A stretch of 64,000 nucleotides of DNA from Streptomyces sannanensis (lineage in GTDB: Bacteria; Actinomycetota; Actinomycetes; Streptomycetales; Streptomycetaceae). A program made the translations under genes and the position numbers. The stretch is taken from assembly GCF_039536205.1 (NCBI RefSeq), contig NZ_BAAAYL010000001.1, positions 6,014,001-6,078,000 on the forward strand. Reading direction: 5' to 3'. Shown piece after piece: positions 27,309 to 36,991 of this stretch; positions within the stretch are counted from its first letter, which is position 1, and every line of letters begins with the position of its first letter. The notes beneath the pieces are model-generated. The model was not told the origin of the DNA, made no database searches, and saw nothing but the letters and a program-made list of their open reading frames with translations.

Positions 27309-27593
27309 ATGTTCGGAAGGCTCGGCCCCACCGAGATCATCCTCATCCTCGTCGTCATCATCCTGCTGTTCGGCGCGAAGAAGCTTCCGGACATGGCCCG
27401 TTCGCTCGGCAAGTCCGCCCGCATCCTCAAGAGCGAGGCCAAGGCGATGAAGGCCGAGGGCCAGGAGCCCGCCGCGGCCGCCCCGCCGCAGCCCGGTGCC
27501 ACGCAGGATGTCCCGCGCACCATCCAGGCGGCGCCCGGTGACGTCACCAGCGCGCGCCCCGTGGCCGAGCCCACGGACACCACCAAGCGCTGA
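27309..27593 (+). CDS. tatA: Sec-independent translocase subunit TatA
   Basis: Protein of 94 aa. A short N-terminal membrane helix (GPTEIILILVVIILLFG) is followed by the amphipathic helix AKKLPDMARSLGKSARILK and a disordered Ala/Pro tail. Oligomers form the passage for folded proteins. AAGAAGGTAAAC precedes the ATG. tatC follows; no tatB is adjacent. Confidence 0.95.
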   Translation: MFGRLGPTEIILILVVIILLFGAKKLPDMARSLGKSARILKSEAKAMKAEGQEPAAAAPPQPGATQDVPRTIQAAPGDVTSARPVAEPTDTTKR

Positions 27594-27653
27594 CCCAGGC
27601 AACCGCGGGCCCGGCGTTTCGAGGTGTCCCGCCGTACGAGATGAGGACGTGGG

Positions 27654-28613
27654 TTGCTGAAGTCTGCCCGCAAGAAGGAGAAGGACCCCGACGGGCGGAT
27701 GCCCCTTGCGGATCATCTGCGTGAGCTGCGCAACCGGCTGGCCAAGGCGCTTTTCGCGATCCTGGTCTGCGCTGTGCTCGCGGCCTTCTTCTACAAGGGC
27801 ATCGTCGAGGTCATCACCAAGCCGGTGAAGCAGTCGGTGGGCTGCGACAGAGCCTTCAGCGAGCTGGCCTCGGCCAGTGACGGAACGTGTGGCCGGATCA
27901 CCATGTCCGGCCTCATGGGCCCGTTCACCTTGATGATCAAGGTGTCGCTGATGGCGGGTGTCGTGATGGCCTGTCCCGTCTGGCTGTACCAGCTGTGGGC
28001 GTTCATCGCGCCGGGCCTGCACCGGCACGAGAAGAGGTACTCGCTCGCCTTCGTGGCGGCGGGCTTCCCGCTCTTCGTGGCGGGCGGCTGGTTCTCGTAC
28101 CACGTGCTGCCCGCGGCCGCCGAGGTGCTGCTGGACTTCACACCGGATGGTGTGGAGAACTTCCTGCCGCTCGACGAGCTCCTCGACCTGGTCACCCGCA
28201 TGGTGATCGTCTTCGGGCTCTCCTTCGAGTTGCCGTTGCTGCTGGTCCTGCTGAACCTGGGCGGCGTGCTCGCCGGACGCCGGATGCTCGGCTGGTGGCG
28301 CGGCATGATCATGGGTGTCACCGTCTTCTCGGCCTTCGCCACCCCGACCGTCGACCCGGTGTCGATGCTGTCGCTGGCCGCGCCGATCGTGCTGCTGTAC
28401 TTCATCGCCGTCGGCTTCGCGCTCCTCAACGACCGTCGGCGGGCCGCCCGCGAGGCCGCGGGACCGGCCGACGACGAGGCGTCGGATCTGGACCTCACAC
28501 CCGAGGACGTCGGTGAGACCGAACCCGTCTCCGCGGGCCGTACGGTGCCCGAGCAGGCGAGCGGGGACGGGACCCCGGCGCACCGGACGAACGGTTACGA
28601 CGACGTCACCTGA
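27654..28613 (+). CDS. tatC: Sec-independent translocase subunit TatC
   Basis: Protein of 319 aa with six membrane helices. It receives twin-arginine signal peptides. N-terminal RMPLADHLRELRNRL and the conserved FSYHVLPAAAEVLLDFTPDG region are typical. The C-terminal tail is acidic and disordered. The start is a TTG at 27654 preceded by GAGGACGTGGG; the first in-frame ATG (27699) would cut into the conserved MPLADHLREL. Confidence 0.95.
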   Translation: MLKSARKKEKDPDGRMPLADHLRELRNRLAKALFAILVCAVLAAFFYKGIVEVITKPVKQSVGCDRAFSELASASDGTCGRITMSGLMGPFTLMIKVSLMAGVVMACPVWLYQLWAFIAPGLHRHEKRYSLAFVAAGFPLFVAGGWFSYHVLPAAAEVLLDFTPDGVENFLPLDELLDLVTRMVIVFGLSFELPLLLVLLNLGGVLAGRRMLGWWRGMIMGVTVFSAFATPTVDPVSMLSLAAPIVLLYFIAVGFALLNDRRRAAREAAGPADDEASDLDLTPEDVGETEPVSAGRTVPEQASGDGTPAHRTNGYDDVT

Positions 28614-28620
28614 TGACGGA

Positions 28621-28655
28621 GCGGCCGGGGCGCGCACACCACGCGCCCCGGCCGC
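28621..28655 (+). terminator. terminator after tatC
   Basis: A perfect 14-bp stem pairs 28621-28634 with 28642-28655 around a 7-nt loop. It lies before the helY start at 28715 and so supports that start over upstream ones. Confidence 0.8.
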
Positions 28656-28714
28656 TTCCGCTTCCTGATAAAGATCGCGAGACTGTCACACGGGCCGGGT
28701 ACGCTCGAAGCAAG

Positions 28715-31540
28715 ATGACCGAGGACCTTTCACCCGCCGAAGCGTACGCAGCCGCCCGGATCCGCGCCGCCGAGCAGGCCACAGCGCTCGCACCCTTCCG
28801 TGAGCTGTACGACTTCGAGCTGGACCCGTTCCAGATAGAGGCATGCCGGGCCCTGGAGGCAGGCAAGGGCGTGCTCGTCGCGGCCCCGACGGGCTCCGGC
28901 AAGACGATCGTCGGCGAGTTCGCCGTACATCTGGCGCTCACCCAGCACCGCAAGTGCTTCTACACCACGCCCATCAAGGCGCTGTCCAACCAGAAGTACA
29001 CCGATCTGGTGCGGCGCTACGGCCCGGACAAGGTCGGCCTGCTCACCGGCGACAACAGCATCAACTCCGAGGCGCCGGTGGTCGTGATGACCACAGAGGT
29101 GCTCCGCAACATGCTGTACGCGGGCTCCCAGACGCTCAGCGGGCTCGCCTATGTGGTGATGGACGAGGTGCACTACCTCTCCGACCGCTTCCGCGGCGCC
29201 GTCTGGGAAGAAGTGATCATCCATCTTCCCGAGTCGGTGACCCTGGTGTCGCTGTCCGCGACGGTCTCCAACGCCGAGGAGTTCGGCGACTGGCTGGACA
29301 CCGTCCGCGGCGACACCGAAGTGATCGTCTCCGAGGAGCGTCCGGTTCCGCTGTGGCAGCACGTCCTGGCCGGGCGGCGGATGTACGACCTCTTCGAGGA
29401 GTCCACCGACCACGGTGGCCGGGGCGGGGCCAGGCGCGAGGTCAACCCCGACCTGCTGCGCATGGCGCGGATGGAGAACAGCCGTACCTACGATCCGCGC
29501 GAGCGGCGGCGCGGCAAGATGGTGCGCGAGGCGGACCGGGAGCGCGAGCGCCGCCAGCGCAGCCGGATCTGGACGCCGGGCCGGCCCGAGGTCATCGAGC
29601 GCCTCGACTCCGAGGGGCTGCTGCCCGCCATCACCTTCATCTTCAGCCGGGCCGGCTGCGAGGCCGCCGTGCAGCAGTGCATGTACGCCGGGCTGCGGCT
29701 CAATGACGAGGAGGCGCGCCAGGAGGTCCGCCGTATCGTCGAGGAGCGCACCGCCTCCATTCCCGGCGAGGACCTGCATGTCCTCGGTTATTACGAATGG
29801 CTGGAGGGTCTGGAGCGGGGCATCGCCGCGCACCACGCGGGCATGCTGCCGACCTTCAAGGAGGTCGTCGAGGAACTGTTCGTCCGCGGCCTGGTCAAGG
29901 CGGTGTTCGCCACCGAGACCCTGGCGCTGGGCATCAACATGCCCGCCCGCTCGGTGGTGCTCGAGAAGCTCGTCAAGTGGAACGGCGAACAGCACGCCGA
30001 TGTCACCCCCGGCGAGTACACCCAGTTGACCGGCCGCGCGGGACGCCGCGGTATCGACGTCGAGGGCCACGCCGTGGTGCTGTGGCAGCGCGGCATGGAC
30101 CCGGGCGCGCTCGCCGGTCTCGCCGGTACGCGCACGTATCCGCTGCGCTCGAGCTTCAAGCCGTCGTACAACATGGCGGTGAACCTGGTCGAGCAGTTCG
30201 GCCGGCACCGTTCGCGCGAGCTGCTGGAGACCTCCTTCGCGCAGTTCCAGGCCGACAAATCGGTCGTCGGGATCTCGCGCCAGGTGCAGCGCAACGAAGA
30301 GGGCCTGGCGGGGTACCGCGAGGGCATGAGCTGTCACCTGGGCGACTTCGAGGAGTACGCGCGGCTGCGCCGCGAACTCAAGGACCGCGAGACCGAGCTG
30401 GCCAGGCAGGGCGTGACGCAGCGCAGGGCCGCCGCCATGAGCTCGCTGGAGAAGCTCAAGCCCGGTGACGTCATCCATGTGCCGACCGGCAAGTTCGCCG
30501 GTCTCGCCCTGGTCCTCGACCCGGGTGTGCCCGGGCGTTCCAACGGCCACCGCGGCTATGAGCACCAGGACGGGCCGCGCCCGCTGGTGCTGACCGCCGA
30601 ACGGCAGGTCAAGCGGCTCGCCACGATGGACTTCCCGGTGCCGGTGGAGCCGCTGGAGCGGATGCGGATCCCCAAGTCCTTCAACCCCCGCTCGCCCCAG
30701 TCCCGCCGTGACCTCGCCTCCGCGCTGCGCACCAAGGCCGGGCACATCGTGCCCGAGCGGCGCCGCAAGCAGCGCTCCGAGGCGGCCGACGACCGTGAGA
30801 TCAGCCGGCTGCGCGCCGAACTGCGCGCGCACCCCTGCCACGGCTGCGACGAGCGCGAGGACCACGCCCGCTGGGCCGAGCGTTACCACCGGCTGCGGCG
30901 TGACACCCGTCAGCTGGAGCGGCGCATCGAGGGGCGTACGAACACGATCGCCCGTACCTTCGACCGGATCGTCGCGCTTCTCACCGGGCTCGACTACCTC
31001 CGCGACGACGAGGTCACCGTGCACGGCAGGCGGCTCGCCCGGCTCTACGGCGAGCTGGACCTGCTGGCCAGCGAATGCCTGCGCGCCCGCGTCTGGGAGG
31101 ACCTCGACCCGGCCGAGCTCGCCGCGTGCGTCTCGGCGCTGGTGTACGAAGCGCGGCAGGCGGACGACGCCCTGCCGCCGAAACTGCCGTCCGGCAGGGC
31201 CAAGGCCGCACTGGGCGAGATGGTCCGTATCTGGGGCCACCTCGACGCCCTGGAGGACGAACACAAGATCAACCAGGCCGAGGGCGTCGGCCAGCGGGAG
31301 CCGGACCTCGGTTTCGCCTGGGCGGCGCACTCCTGGGCCTCGGGCAAGGGCCTCGACGAGGTGCTGCGCGAGGCGGAGATGCCGGCCGGTGACTTCGTCC
31401 GCTGGTGCAAGCAGGTCATCGACGTCCTGAGCCAGATCGCCCAGGCCGCGCCGGTCGAGGGCAGCACGGTCCCGCGGACCGCCCGCAAGGCGGTCGACGC
31501 GCTCCTGCGTGGAGTGGTGGCCTACAGCTCGGTCGGCTGA
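28715..31540 (+). CDS. helY: Ski2-like DEAD/DEAH helicase HelY
   Basis: Protein of 941 aa. Walker A APTGSGKT is at 57-64, DEVH at 150-153, motif III LSAT near LVSLSATVSNAEEF and motif VI QLTGRAGRRG. The order and C-terminal helical region match Ski2/Mtr4-like RNA helicases, whose actinobacterial member HelY follows tatC. It probably unwinds RNA or RNA-DNA hybrids. A CHGCDE motif lies in the C-terminal half. I chose the ATG at 28715 because the open frame upstream crosses the tatC terminator. Confidence 0.93.
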   Translation: MTEDLSPAEAYAAARIRAAEQATALAPFRELYDFELDPFQIEACRALEAGKGVLVAAPTGSGKTIVGEFAVHLALTQHRKCFYTTPIKALSNQKYTDLVRRYGPDKVGLLTGDNSINSEAPVVVMTTEVLRNMLYAGSQTLSGLAYVVMDEVHYLSDRFRGAVWEEVIIHLPESVTLVSLSATVSNAEEFGDWLDTVRGDTEVIVSEERPVPLWQHVLAGRRMYDLFEESTDHGGRGGARREVNPDLLRMARMENSRTYDPRERRRGKMVREADRERERRQRSRIWTPGRPEVIERLDSEGLLPAITFIFSRAGCEAAVQQCMYAGLRLNDEEARQEVRRIVEERTASIPGEDLHVLGYYEWLEGLERGIAAHHAGMLPTFKEVVEELFVRGLVKAVFATETLALGINMPARSVVLEKLVKWNGEQHADVTPGEYTQLTGRAGRRGIDVEGHAVVLWQRGMDPGALAGLAGTRTYPLRSSFKPSYNMAVNLVEQFGRHRSRELLETSFAQFQADKSVVGISRQVQRNEEGLAGYREGMSCHLGDFEEYARLRRELKDRETELARQGVTQRRAAAMSSLEKLKPGDVIHVPTGKFAGLALVLDPGVPGRSNGHRGYEHQDGPRPLVLTAERQVKRLATMDFPVPVEPLERMRIPKSFNPRSPQSRRDLASALRTKAGHIVPERRRKQRSEAADDREISRLRAELRAHPCHGCDEREDHARWAERYHRLRRDTRQLERRIEGRTNTIARTFDRIVALLTGLDYLRDDEVTVHGRRLARLYGELDLLASECLRARVWEDLDPAELAACVSALVYEARQADDALPPKLPSGRAKAALGEMVRIWGHLDALEDEHKINQAEGVGQREPDLGFAWAAHSWASGKGLDEVLREAEMPAGDFVRWCKQVIDVLSQIAQAAPVEGSTVPRTARKAVDALLRGVVAYSSVG

Positions 31541-31555
31541 CCTTCCTGCCGCTGC

Positions 31556-31581
31556 GGCCCGGCCGGTTGTCCGGCCGGGCC
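31556..31581 (+). terminator. terminator after helY
   Basis: GGCCCGGCCGG (31556-31566) pairs with CCGGCCGGGCC (31571-31581) around TTGT, 15 nt after the stop. Confidence 0.75.
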
Positions 31582-31937
31582 GTCGGCGTGTTCAGAGCAG
31601 TATTCCCTGTCCAGGAATGCTTGCTTTGGGTTGGATCACCGGGGAACTCGCCGTACATCCCGAAGTGGTACTCGGTCACCGACCGACCACCATCACCAAG
31701 GCGGCGCAGCACTGACCGCGGATGGTCTGGCCGATTATTGTGGCGGGTTTGCGTCATGGAAGGAATACGCCTCTATCAATTAGTTTCCTCGGTCCGCCCC
31801 CTGGTCTACATATCTGTCATGTACGTGATGAAGATCGCGGCCAATCCGAAGGCTTTGACAAGCGTAGGAAGCGTGGCCACGCCCGTGACATCGAGCGTGC
31901 TCGGACCAGTGCGGGCTGCACCGCCCGGAGGTGTTCA
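31582..31937. other. 356-nt promoter region of the PucR-family gene
   Basis: The stretch is less G+C-rich than the core region and no coding sequence is convincing. TTGACA lies at 31855-31860, but I do not see a good -10 box at normal spacing. CGGAGG at 31927-31932 is the ribosome site of the next gene. This marks the change from conserved core to accessory DNA. Confidence 0.4.
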
Positions 31938-33170
31938 ATGTACCCAAAACTCCAATACCTTGTTGACTCATTGGCGACCACGCTGTCACGCCCCGCGACC
32001 GTCGAGGACCGCAGACAGCGGCTGGTGGTCTACAGCCGGCACAGTGATCTGCCCGATGCGGTTCGCCATACTTCGATTCTGCAGCGCTGCGTATCCGCCG
32101 AGGTGCTGGCATGGCTGCGACAGTTCGAGCTGGCCAAGGCGCGACAGGCGGTCCGCATTCCCCACAACGTCTCGCTCGGCATGCTGCCGCGGGTATGCAT
32201 ACCGATCCGGCACCACGACCTTCTCCTGGGGTATCTGTGGCTCATCGATGCCGACGAGTCGATGAGCTCGGAGCAGATCGCGCTGGCCGAAACCGCCACC
32301 CAGGACTTCGCTCTTGCGCTGTATCGCGAGGTGCTGGCCGGCGAACTCGCGCACAACCGGGAGACGGAGGCGATCACGAACCTGCTGCTTTGCGGCAGCG
32401 ATGTCCAGTCCTATGCGGCTCGCACCCTCATCGAGGGCAGGCACTTCGACCCCTCCCTCGGTGTCGTCGTGCTGGTGGCCCGGCCGGTGCTCACCCCCGA
32501 TGCCGAGCCGGATGCCCAGGTGCGGCTCGCTCTCGAACATGCACTCGTCAATACCCGCCACCGGCTGCCCGCACGACACGCCGTCCACCTTGTCTCTCAC
32601 AGCGACGGGTTGCTTCTCTTCGGCATGGAGGGGGAGGTCGACGAGCTGACGGTGGACCTCTATGCGTCCCACCTCGACCACGCCCTGCAGACTGCGATGT
32701 CCGGACTCGAGCAGGTGTCGTCATCCGTGATCGGCATCGGACAGCCACGGTCGGAGTTGGCGCAGGCGCGGGACTCCTATCTCGAGGCCGACCAAGCCGC
32801 TCGTATCGCTGCTTCCATGCCCGACGTCAGCCGGATTGCCCGATGGTCCCAGCTCGGCATCTACCGGGTACTCGCGCAGCTGTTCAGTCAAGACCTCGGC
32901 GAGCTTGTGCTTCATCCCGGGCTCGAGCGGCTTTTCACCGATCCGGAGGCGCTGCCTCTGCTTCAGACGCTGGAGACCTATCTCGATCTCTCCGGGAATG
33001 TACTCGCGACCTCCGAACGCCTGAAGCTGCATCGCACATCGTTGTACTACCGCATCCAGCGTTTTGAGCACTTGGCAGGCGCCAACCTCAAAGACGGCAA
33101 CGAACGTCTCTGCCTGCACCTCGGACTGAAACTCGCGCGGTTCACCGGCCGCTACCGGCCTGTCTGCTGA
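31938..33170 (+). CDS. PucR-family transcriptional regulator
   Basis: Protein of 410 aa. The C-terminal helix-turn-helix (DLSGNVLATSERLKLHRTSL, about residues 345-385) is the PucR/CdaR type. A GGDEF-like central domain precedes it, and the N-terminus carries a GAF-like sensing region. I chose the ATG at 31938 because CGGAGG lies just upstream. It is convergent with the S8 protease gene, so co-regulation is not implied by layout. Confidence 0.85.
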   Translation: MYPKLQYLVDSLATTLSRPATVEDRRQRLVVYSRHSDLPDAVRHTSILQRCVSAEVLAWLRQFELAKARQAVRIPHNVSLGMLPRVCIPIRHHDLLLGYLWLIDADESMSSEQIALAETATQDFALALYREVLAGELAHNRETEAITNLLLCGSDVQSYAARTLIEGRHFDPSLGVVVLVARPVLTPDAEPDAQVRLALEHALVNTRHRLPARHAVHLVSHSDGLLLFGMEGEVDELTVDLYASHLDHALQTAMSGLEQVSSSVIGIGQPRSELAQARDSYLEADQAARIAASMPDVSRIARWSQLGIYRVLAQLFSQDLGELVLHPGLERLFTDPEALPLLQTLETYLDLSGNVLATSERLKLHRTSLYYRIQRFEHLAGANLKDGNERLCLHLGLKLARFTGRYRPVC

Positions 33171-33230
33171 ACCCCCAGTCCGGCGACGCCCCGCTGCCCC
33201 GCGCTGCAGACGGGCGGCGGAGAAGGGCGA

Positions 33231-33302
33231 CGGCCCCGCCATCGGATCGGTGGCGGGGCCGCGACCTGTCCGTGGGGGCCGGGCCCGGGCCCGGCCCCCA
33301 CG
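33231..33302. terminator. double hairpin between convergent PucR and S8 protease genes
   Basis: CGGCCCCGCC (33231-33240) pairs with GGCGGGGCCG (33252-33261). A second perfect 14-bp stem pairs 33271-33284 with 33289-33302. A diverged copy of this block lies at 36900-36980 behind the second protease gene. Confidence 0.75.
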
Positions 33303-33312
33303 AAGCGTCACA

Positions 33313-36039
33313 TCAGGTGCAGGTGTGGTCGGGTTTGAGAGAGAAGTCGGCCATGGTCGCCATGCCCTGCTTGACCTTGACCGATCGGGTCTGCGTCGCC
33401 CAGCCGTCCTTGGCCGCGATCACCGTGAGCGGGTTGTTGCTGACGTCGAGCCAGAGCACGTACTTACCGTTCTCGTCGGTCTTCAGGGTGTAGCTCGCCG
33501 TCTTCGAAGTGATCTGCACAGTTACTCCCCTCAGTAGCGCGGGCGTGCCGGTGCAGTCGACTCCGGTGACCGTCCCGGTGATCTTTCCCCAGGTCTTCGG
33601 CGGGTTCACCGTGAGGGCTACCGGCACCGACGGGATTGCCCCGTACGGGGTCTCCGCCCCGATCGTGAGCTCCGCAGTGAACGTGCCCGGCTGGGTGATC
33701 TCGGCGACGTTCGCATTGAAACTCACGTTGACGTCAACGCTCTCGCCCGGCTGGATCGTCACCCCGGCCTTGTCCACCGAGAGCCAGGGGACTGGCTTCA
33801 CTTCCTGCAGCGGAGCACCCTGCTGCGCCGCAGCGGGCTGGTAGCCGCCCGGCTGCTCACCGATCTGGGCGGTCACCGGGGCGGTTCCGGTGTTCTTCAA
33901 GGTCATGGTGGAGCTGGCCTGGCCCTGCCAGTCGACGGTCTTGCTGAGCTGGGCCGAGCTGACCGCGAGCCGGGGTGCGGGCAGGGCGAACGTGCCGTCC
34001 GTTGCCTGGTTCGGGGCCACGTTGACGGTGATGTCCTCTGGGCTGTAGGAGTTCTGGGCCGTGGCGGAGAAGGTGTGCTTCCCGGTGAGGGAGGAGAACA
34101 TCCAGTAGAAGCCGTCGCCCAGGTTCGGGTCGTTCGGCGTCGCCATCGAGGTCGTCTTCTCCGCGGGCTTGTCGGCCGAGGTCACCGTGGCGCCGTTGAT
34201 GGTGGCTCCGGTGTTCTTGTCGGTTACCCGGCCGAGGACCAGGCCGCCCGGTACCGGGTCGCATGTACCGGCGGAGAGGTGGACGTACCCGGCCGCGCTG
34301 CAGGTCGCCTCGTCGACCGACGTGTTGACGTCATGCGTCACATCCGCCGAACCCACCTGCACAGCCTGAGAGTTACGCTCATAACCCGGATACACCGGGT
34401 CGACCTGCAGGGTGTAGGTGTCGGAAACGGGCACACTCAGCGTGTACTTCCCCGTCTTGGGGTCGGTGTAGGCGACCGCCGTCGGCTCGTCCTTGACCCG
34501 CACGGTCGCATACAGCGGCCAGCCCTGACCGGAACCGTCATGGACCGTGCCCGTGACATTCACACGCGGCTTCACGGTCAACGCGAAGTTCTCGGTCATC
34601 GTCTGACCGTCGCCGATCACGACACCCGAAACGGTCTTGCCGGCGTACCCGAACTTGCTCGCGCTGATGTCGTAGGTTCCCGGCGGCGCGGTCAGGGTGT
34701 AGTGCCCCTGCTTGTCCGTCTTGGCCGTGACGTCACCCACGGTGACCTTGGCCTCCGCCAGCGGAGCAGTGCCGTCCGTGACGGTACCCGTGACGATGCC
34801 GCGCGGCCCGGAACGGAACGCCTCGACGTTCAACAGCCGGTTGGGGGAACCGGTGCCCGGGGTGGTCACCACTCCGTTGGTGGCTGAGGAGATCAGCGCC
34901 TCTGCGACCTGCGATGGGGTGGCGGTGGGGTTGTCCGCCAGGTAGAGAGCGGCTGCTCCGGCCACGTGCGGGGACGCCATCGAGGTGCCGTTGATGGTGT
35001 TGGTGGCGGTGTCGCCGGTGTTCCACGCCGACGTGATGGCTGACCCGGGCGCGAAGATGTCCACCGTGCTGCCGTAGTTGGAGAAGCTGGAGCGGGCGTC
35101 GCCGCTGGTGGTGGAGCCGACGGTGAGGGCCTCGGTCACGCGGGCCGGGGACGAGCCGGCGGCATCGATGTTGTCGTTGCCCGCCGCCAAGGCGTAGGTG
35201 ACCCCGGAGGCTATGGAGTTGCGGACAGCGGTGTCCAGCGCCGTGCTGATACCGCCGCCGAGGCTCATGTTGGCCACCGCGGGTTTGACGGCGTTGGCGG
35301 TCACCCAGTCCACGCCCGCGATGATGCCGGAGGTGGGTCCGGTGCCGGTGTTGTCGAGCACGCGTACCGCGACGATCTTGGCCGCCTTGGCCACACCGTA
35401 CGACGAGCCCGCGACCGTGCCGGCGACATGCGTGCCGTGGCCGTGGCCGTCCTCGGCCTTGTCGTCGCCCTCCAATGCGCTGAACCCGTAGCTGGCGCGG
35501 CCGCCGAAGTCCTGGTGGCTGATGCGCACACCGGTGTCGATGATGTAGGCCGTGACTCCGCCGCCCGCCGTACCCGCGTAGGTGTAGCTGCTGTCGAGCG
35601 GCAGGGCCGGCTGGTCGATCCGGTCCAGCCCCCAGGAGGGCGGTTTGGGCTGAGTGCCGGTCGGGTCGGTGCCGGTCACCTTGACGACCTGGTCCTGCAC
35701 GACGGACTCCACGGCCGGGTCGGCGGCGAACCGCTTGGCCTGCTTCTCCGTCAGCTCGACGGCGTAGCCGTTGAGCGCCGTGTGGTAGGTCCTCTTGACC
35801 TTGGCACCGTACTTGGCGGCCAGCGCCTTGCCCTTGAGCGAGTCGGCGTCGGCTCCCTTGCCGAGGACCACGATGTACCGATCCTTGATGGCACCGGGCG
35901 CGCCCACGTTCTCGATCGTGCCTTCGGCCTGGCTTGCCGCCGTCGCGGGCAGCGCCGGACCGACGCCAAGCGTCAGGGCCGCAACGGTAACCGCGGCCGC
36001 GCCCTTGAGAGTGCGCCGGGTACGTGCAATCAGTGGCAT
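33313..36039 (-). CDS. secreted S8 subtilisin-like protease with repeated C-terminal modules
   Basis: Protein of 908 aa. A Sec signal peptide (about 1-36, cut near ATAASQAEG) and an I9 inhibitor propeptide (about 52-122) precede the S8 domain: D168 (YIIDTGV), H201 (GHGTHVAG), N289 and S353 ([11 protein letters not shown]). After [12 protein letters not shown] come carboxypeptidase-regulatory-like beta modules ([54 protein letters not shown]) and a domain with [20 protein letters not shown] chose the ATG at 36039 because AGAGGAGC precedes it. The C-terminal half is nearly the same as that of the next protease. The stop of a 40-codon leader overlaps this start as TGATG. Confidence 0.92.
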   Translation of the reverse strand: MPLIARTRRTLKGAAAVTVAALTLGVGPALPATAASQAEGTIENVGAPGAIKDRYIVVLGKGADADSLKGKALAAKYGAKVKRTYHTALNGYAVELTEKQAKRFAADPAVESVVQDQVVKVTGTDPTGTQPKPPSWGLDRIDQPALPLDSSYTYAGTAGGGVTAYIIDTGVRISHQDFGGRASYGFSALEGDDKAEDGHGHGTHVAGTVAGSSYGVAKAAKIVAVRVLDNTGTGPTSGIIAGVDWVTANAVKPAVANMSLGGGISTALDTAVRNSIASGVTYALAAGNDNIDAAGSSPARVTEALTVGSTTSGDARSSFSNYGSTVDIFAPGSAITSAWNTGDTATNTINGTSMASPHVAGAAALYLADNPTATPSQVAEALISSATNGVVTTPGTGSPNRLLNVEAFRSGPRGIVTGTVTDGTAPLAEAKVTVGDVTAKTDKQGHYTLTAPPGTYDISASKFGYAGKTVSGVVIGDGQTMTENFALTVKPRVNVTGTVHDGSGQGWPLYATVRVKDEPTAVAYTDPKTGKYTLSVPVSDTYTLQVDPVYPGYERNSQAVQVGSADVTHDVNTSVDEATCSAAGYVHLSAGTCDPVPGGLVLGRVTDKNTGATINGATVTSADKPAEKTTSMATPNDPNLGDGFYWMFSSLTGKHTFSATAQNSYSPEDITVNVAPNQATDGTFALPAPRLAVSSAQLSKTVDWQGQASSTMTLKNTGTAPVTAQIGEQPGGYQPAAAQQGAPLQEVKPVPWLSVDKAGVTIQPGESVDVNVSFNANVAEITQPGTFTAELTIGAETPYGAIPSVPVALTVNPPKTWGKITGTVTGVDCTGTPALLRGVTVQITSKTASYTLKTDENGKYVLWLDVSNNPLTVIAAKDGWATQTRSVKVKQGMATMADFSLKPDHTCT

Positions 36040-36161
36040 CAAAGCTCCTCTGCGGCGACGGCGAGCACCACGTTCAGCGCGCAGAGGCGCCCGACCGTCG
36101 TGATCAACGCAAGCGGACGCGACCTATAGAGGGATGGTCGCATGGAGGGGGGATAAGACAT
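36039..36161 (-). pseudogene. 40-codon leader: relic of sedolisin signal-peptide start
   Basis: An intact 40-codon frame starts ATG 36161 behind GTAGGAGAGAG and ends TGA overlapping the S8 protease ATG (TGATG). Its translation MSYPPSMRPSLYRSRPLAL aligns with the start of the neighbouring sedolisin (VSHPPSARPFRRRSRPVAL) and continues TTVGRLCALNVVLAVAA versus TTLVGRVCTLIVALAVAA. It is therefore the left-over 5' end of a sedolisin-type gene. It may still be translated and couple ribosomes to the S8 start. Confidence 0.7.
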
Positions 36162-36723
36162 GTACAGATCTCTCTCCTACAGGGATGCAAACCCAGATCG
36201 TGAATTCTTGAATCAGGCAGATCTCGGTTCATTTCTTCAGCTGCGAATCGTTCCGCGGCGCAGCGTGCCGTAGTACGGACCGGCGTCCATGACCACAAGG
36301 GAGCTCGAGACCCTGCTCGGCCTCTTCCGGCCGGATGACGTCGACCGCGATTATGTCGGGCTTCCCGTCGCCGCCAAAGTCCACGGCAGATTCCAGCACG
36401 TGCTCACGAATCGTGGCCCTCGCCACTCCTGATGCGATGACGAAACGCGAGAATATGTTCATTACCGTGCTTCCAGAAGCTGGATCAACCGGACGGGGTC
36501 GGCACTTTCCAGCCCCGAGGTGGTGCTCGTGGACACGAGGGGTTCGACAGGACACGGTGCATGAGACTTTGTTCGCCCCTTCTGCCGGATGACAGGTTTA
36601 CGCGGACCTTATGGCCGGCGGCACAGCTCCGTCATCGGTCGGAAGTCGGGACAATCCCATCGCCGGCCCGACGAATGTCGAATCATGCAGACGCCCGGCG
36701 GCTCGACATCCCCCTGAACACGC

Positions 36724-36761
36724 AAAAACACCTGGCCGGGACGACTGCCCCGGCCAGGTGT
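36724..36761 (-). terminator. terminator behind sedolisin gene, copy A
   Basis: ACACCTGGCCGGG (36728-36740) pairs with CCCGGCCAGGTGT (36749-36761). On the minus strand a run of T follows. An identical stem occurs at 41794-41827. Confidence 0.75.
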
Positions 36762-36950
36762 GCCCAGCGACCCATGGCCCCGGCCAACTCGGCATGGCGC
36801 CTACCGCCCAGCCGTACACCTGGTCGACGTCCGGCTGGGCGGCAAAAAGGGACCGGCTGCCGTGCTCATCCCCGCCCACTGCAGACCGGGGACGGCCGAG
36901 AAGGGTCGCGGCCCCGGCATCGGATCGGTGGCGGAGACCGCGACCTGCCC

Positions 36951-36980
36951 GTGCGAGCCGGGGCCGGGCCCGGCTCGCAC
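36951..36980 (-). terminator. hairpin directly after sedolisin stop
   Basis: GTGCGAGCCGGG (36951-36962) pairs perfectly with CCCGGCTCGCAC (36969-36980) around GCCGGG, 11 nt past the stop. Confidence 0.7.
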
Positions 36981-36991
36981 GGAGCGTCAGA

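Larger units (their letters stand above)
36162..36991. repeat. 830-nt inter-protease region, duplicated upstream flank copy A
   Basis: About 36195-36830 is a diverged duplicate of 41275-41870, including the GTGAATTCTTGAATCAGGCA stretch near the protease starts and a terminator. It has no intact gene. At 36229-36555 (minus strand) a relic encodes DFGGDGKPDIIAVD, an FG-GAP/VCBS-like motif. The right end holds the hairpins that follow the sedolisin gene. Confidence 0.75.
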
